Shown piece by piece: positions 63,052-64,000 of a stretch of DNA of 64,000 nucleotides. Numbering within the stretch: the stretch's first letter is position 1; the number at the start of each line of letters is the position of its first letter. Origin of the DNA: Mucilaginibacter straminoryzae (GTDB taxonomy: Bacteria > Bacteroidota > Bacteroidia > Sphingobacteriales > Sphingobacteriaceae); the NCBI RefSeq assembly GCF_022953055.1, contig NZ_JALJEJ010000002.1, positions 124,001 to 188,000 of the forward strand, in the 5' to 3' direction. Position numbers and translations under genes: made by a program. The notes under the pieces are model-generated. The model worked only from the letters and a program-made list of their open reading frames with translations, ran no database searches and was not told the origin of the DNA.

Positions 63052-63082
63052 GATTTTAAATATTAGTTGTTATTCTTTGATA

Positions 63083-63125
63083 CAAAGATGCCGCTTAGGC
63101 GAATGCCACCGCGTGACGGTAGTCA
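63083..63125 (-). promoter_or_regulatory. Predicted activated promoter of the three-helix membrane protein gene
   Basis: On the minus strand, TGA-CTACCG-TCA (63125-63114) is followed by a 23-bp spacer and CATCTTTG (63090-63083), a -7 box with one mismatch. The arms extend to a perfect TGAC/GTCA. The spacing is identical to that at 58089-58131. Confidence 0.6.
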
Positions 63126-63216
63126 GCTCAGAAAGTGATCTTTAGCACTTTAAAAGTAATACGGCAAATGACGCGATAAACAAAAGCCGCCAACGGCAGT
63201 TTAGTTAGAAAAGTAA

Positions 63217-63459
63217 ATGGTTATGAAAGCAAAATCAGCCTTGGGTACACTTACCGCGTACCTGGTGGTTTATACCGCCCTTTTCCAGTATCAGGGGCCG
63301 GCGCTTTTATTGGGCATCATGTTCTTGTTATCGCCGGTGTTACTGGTGTTAACCATATACCTGGTGCTGAAAGATGACAGCAGCGCCTATCCGGAACTAA
63401 ACAGCGGCGAAGAATGGGGATATGCGGATAAGCCTAAAAAAGACCTCGGGATTTTTTAG
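63217..63459 (+). CDS. Small two-helix membrane protein
   Basis: The 80-residue protein (start possibly at the second ATG, 63223) has two membrane segments (about 9-30 and 32-52) and a soluble tail with YPELNSGEEWGYADKPKK. I do not recognise the family. It is convergent with the SafE gene, with a 5-bp gap, and lies in the low-oxygen gene block. Confidence 0.65.
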   Translation: MVMKAKSALGTLTAYLVVYTALFQYQGPALLLGIMFLLSPVLLVLTIYLVLKDDSSAYPELNSGEEWGYADKPKKDLGIF

Positions 63460-63464
63460 AAAGA

Positions 63465-64000
63465 TCAGTGGCTGACGCAAATAACGCCGCCTGTTTGATC
63501 TTTCGCCGGGCTAAGGTAAGGGATATCTAACGCGAGGCCGCGTAGCACAAACCAAACACCCAAGCATAGCATAAAATAAGGTACAACACGGTTCATCCGG
63601 CGCCGTACGGTAGCATTTAAAAACCCGCTTGCGATGGCTGCGGCCAGCATCAGCGGCACCGTGCCGAGCCCAAAAAAGGCCATATATTTTGCAGAAGCCA
63701 ATACCGCACCGGTATTCACTGCACCAATCAGGGCCAGGTAAACAAAACCGCAGGGCAACAAGCCGTTAAGCATACCGATAACCAGGTGTCCAGCCCGGTT
63801 TTTCAGCGCAAATACCAACAGCTTATTAAACGGTTCGAGCAGTAACAGCCCAAGTTTACCTTTAGCTACCTTTAATTTAAAGAACCGGGAACCCGCTGCG
63901 AGTATGATCAGCACGCCGCTGATGATACTGATACTTTGCTGCAGGCCTGCCAGCCATAATTGCTTACCTACCAGGCCGACAAGCGTACCCAGAGCGGTAT
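63465..64000 (-). CDS. Sulfite exporter TauE/SafE-like protein, C-terminal part (cut by window edge)
   Basis: The reading frame is open to the window edge, giving 178 residues without the start. Membrane segments are visible, with the family motif MLNGLLPCGFVYLAL and GTVPLMLAAAIA. Upstream residues include ALGTLVGLVGKQLWLAGLQQ, typical of this branch. Proteins of this SafE/CcdA-like branch are usually encoded beside ccoG/ccoH in cbb3 cytochrome oxidase clusters and help copper or assembly steps. The remaining cluster would lie beyond 64 kb. The sulfite name reflects database usage rather than function. Confidence 0.85.
   Translation of the reverse strand, partial: TALGTLVGLVGKQLWLAGLQQSISIISGVLIILAAGSRFFKLKVAKGKLGLLLLEPFNKLLVFALKNRAGHLVIGMLNGLLPCGFVYLALIGAVNTGAVLASAKYMAFFGLGTVPLMLAAAIASGFLNATVRRRMNRVVPYFMLCLGVWFVLRGLALDIPYLSPAKDQTGGVICVSH

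Noticed and set aside
1-64000. tRNA, rRNA or tmRNA genes
   Set aside because: I saw no cloverleaf or rRNA signature in the gaps. A covariance-model scan would settle this.

Overview
The window is chromosomal DNA from a member of the Bacteroidota, most probably a Sphingobacteriaceae bacterium of the Mucilaginibacter/Pedobacter type. This rests on a SusC/SusD pair, PorP/SprF and gliding-type C-terminal sorting signals of the type IX secretion system, 7TMR-DISM signalling proteins, DUF4468/DUF5009/DUF5703/DUF5723-type families, weak ribosome binding sites and promoters of the form TTG-N19-21-TAnnTTTG. The genus is inferred. Coding density is normal and almost all genes are intact. I see no tRNA, rRNA, CRISPR array, prophage or complete insertion sequence.

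Layout. 1-5.1 kb: the start of methylmalonyl-CoA epimerase, an iscS-iscU-iscA operon, a lipoprotein and lysS. 5.3-9.2 kb: an O-acetyltransferase, an AT-rich orphan gene whose N-terminus reads like a proteasome/HslV Ntn-hydrolase, and an acyl-CoA synthetase. 9.4-18.8 kb: ung, an Lrp regulator, a metal-regulated mntR-mntH operon in which MntH carries a C-terminal UspA domain, smpB, pcm and priA. 18.9-25.6 kb: two envelope proteins, tsaB, the yidD-rnpA-rpmH cluster, mscL and rpoN. 25.8-30.3 kb: a PorP/SprF protein translationally overlapping a 1168-residue secreted PKD protein. 30.4-37.9 kb: a lone receiver protein divergent from a 7TMR-DISM histidine kinase, an NrtR-like regulator, and a PA14/beta-helix lipoprotein with a long leader. 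38-54.2 kb: a metalloprotease, a DUF5703 protein and a small glycan-use locus (GH30, SusD, SusC, GH29) built around a 7TMR-DISM membrane protein that ends in an IS1595-transposase-type zinc ribbon/helix-turn-helix.

55.8-64 kb is a low-oxygen block. A kinase with the heme-PAS signature of FixL overlaps a response regulator that fuses a receiver to a CRP/FNR-type DNA-binding protein (FixJ and FixK in one chain). It is followed by D-lactate dehydrogenase and oxygen-independent hemN, then a large cysteine-rich FMN-barrel-like protein, small membrane proteins and a SafE-type protein of the kind found in cbb3-oxidase clusters. Two promoters here carry a TGA-N6-TCA dyad exactly 23 bp upstream of the -7 box, which suggests direct activation by the fused regulator.

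Three families of degenerate short-word inverted repeats (CAAGA-type, GTCATT-type and a 16-bp AGATGTGC type) sit in gene gaps, mostly at convergent gene ends or inside the isc operon. The most promising unexplained items are the orphan proteasome-like protein, the membrane receptor fused to a captured transposase DNA-binding domain, and the compact FixL/FixJ-K circuit.
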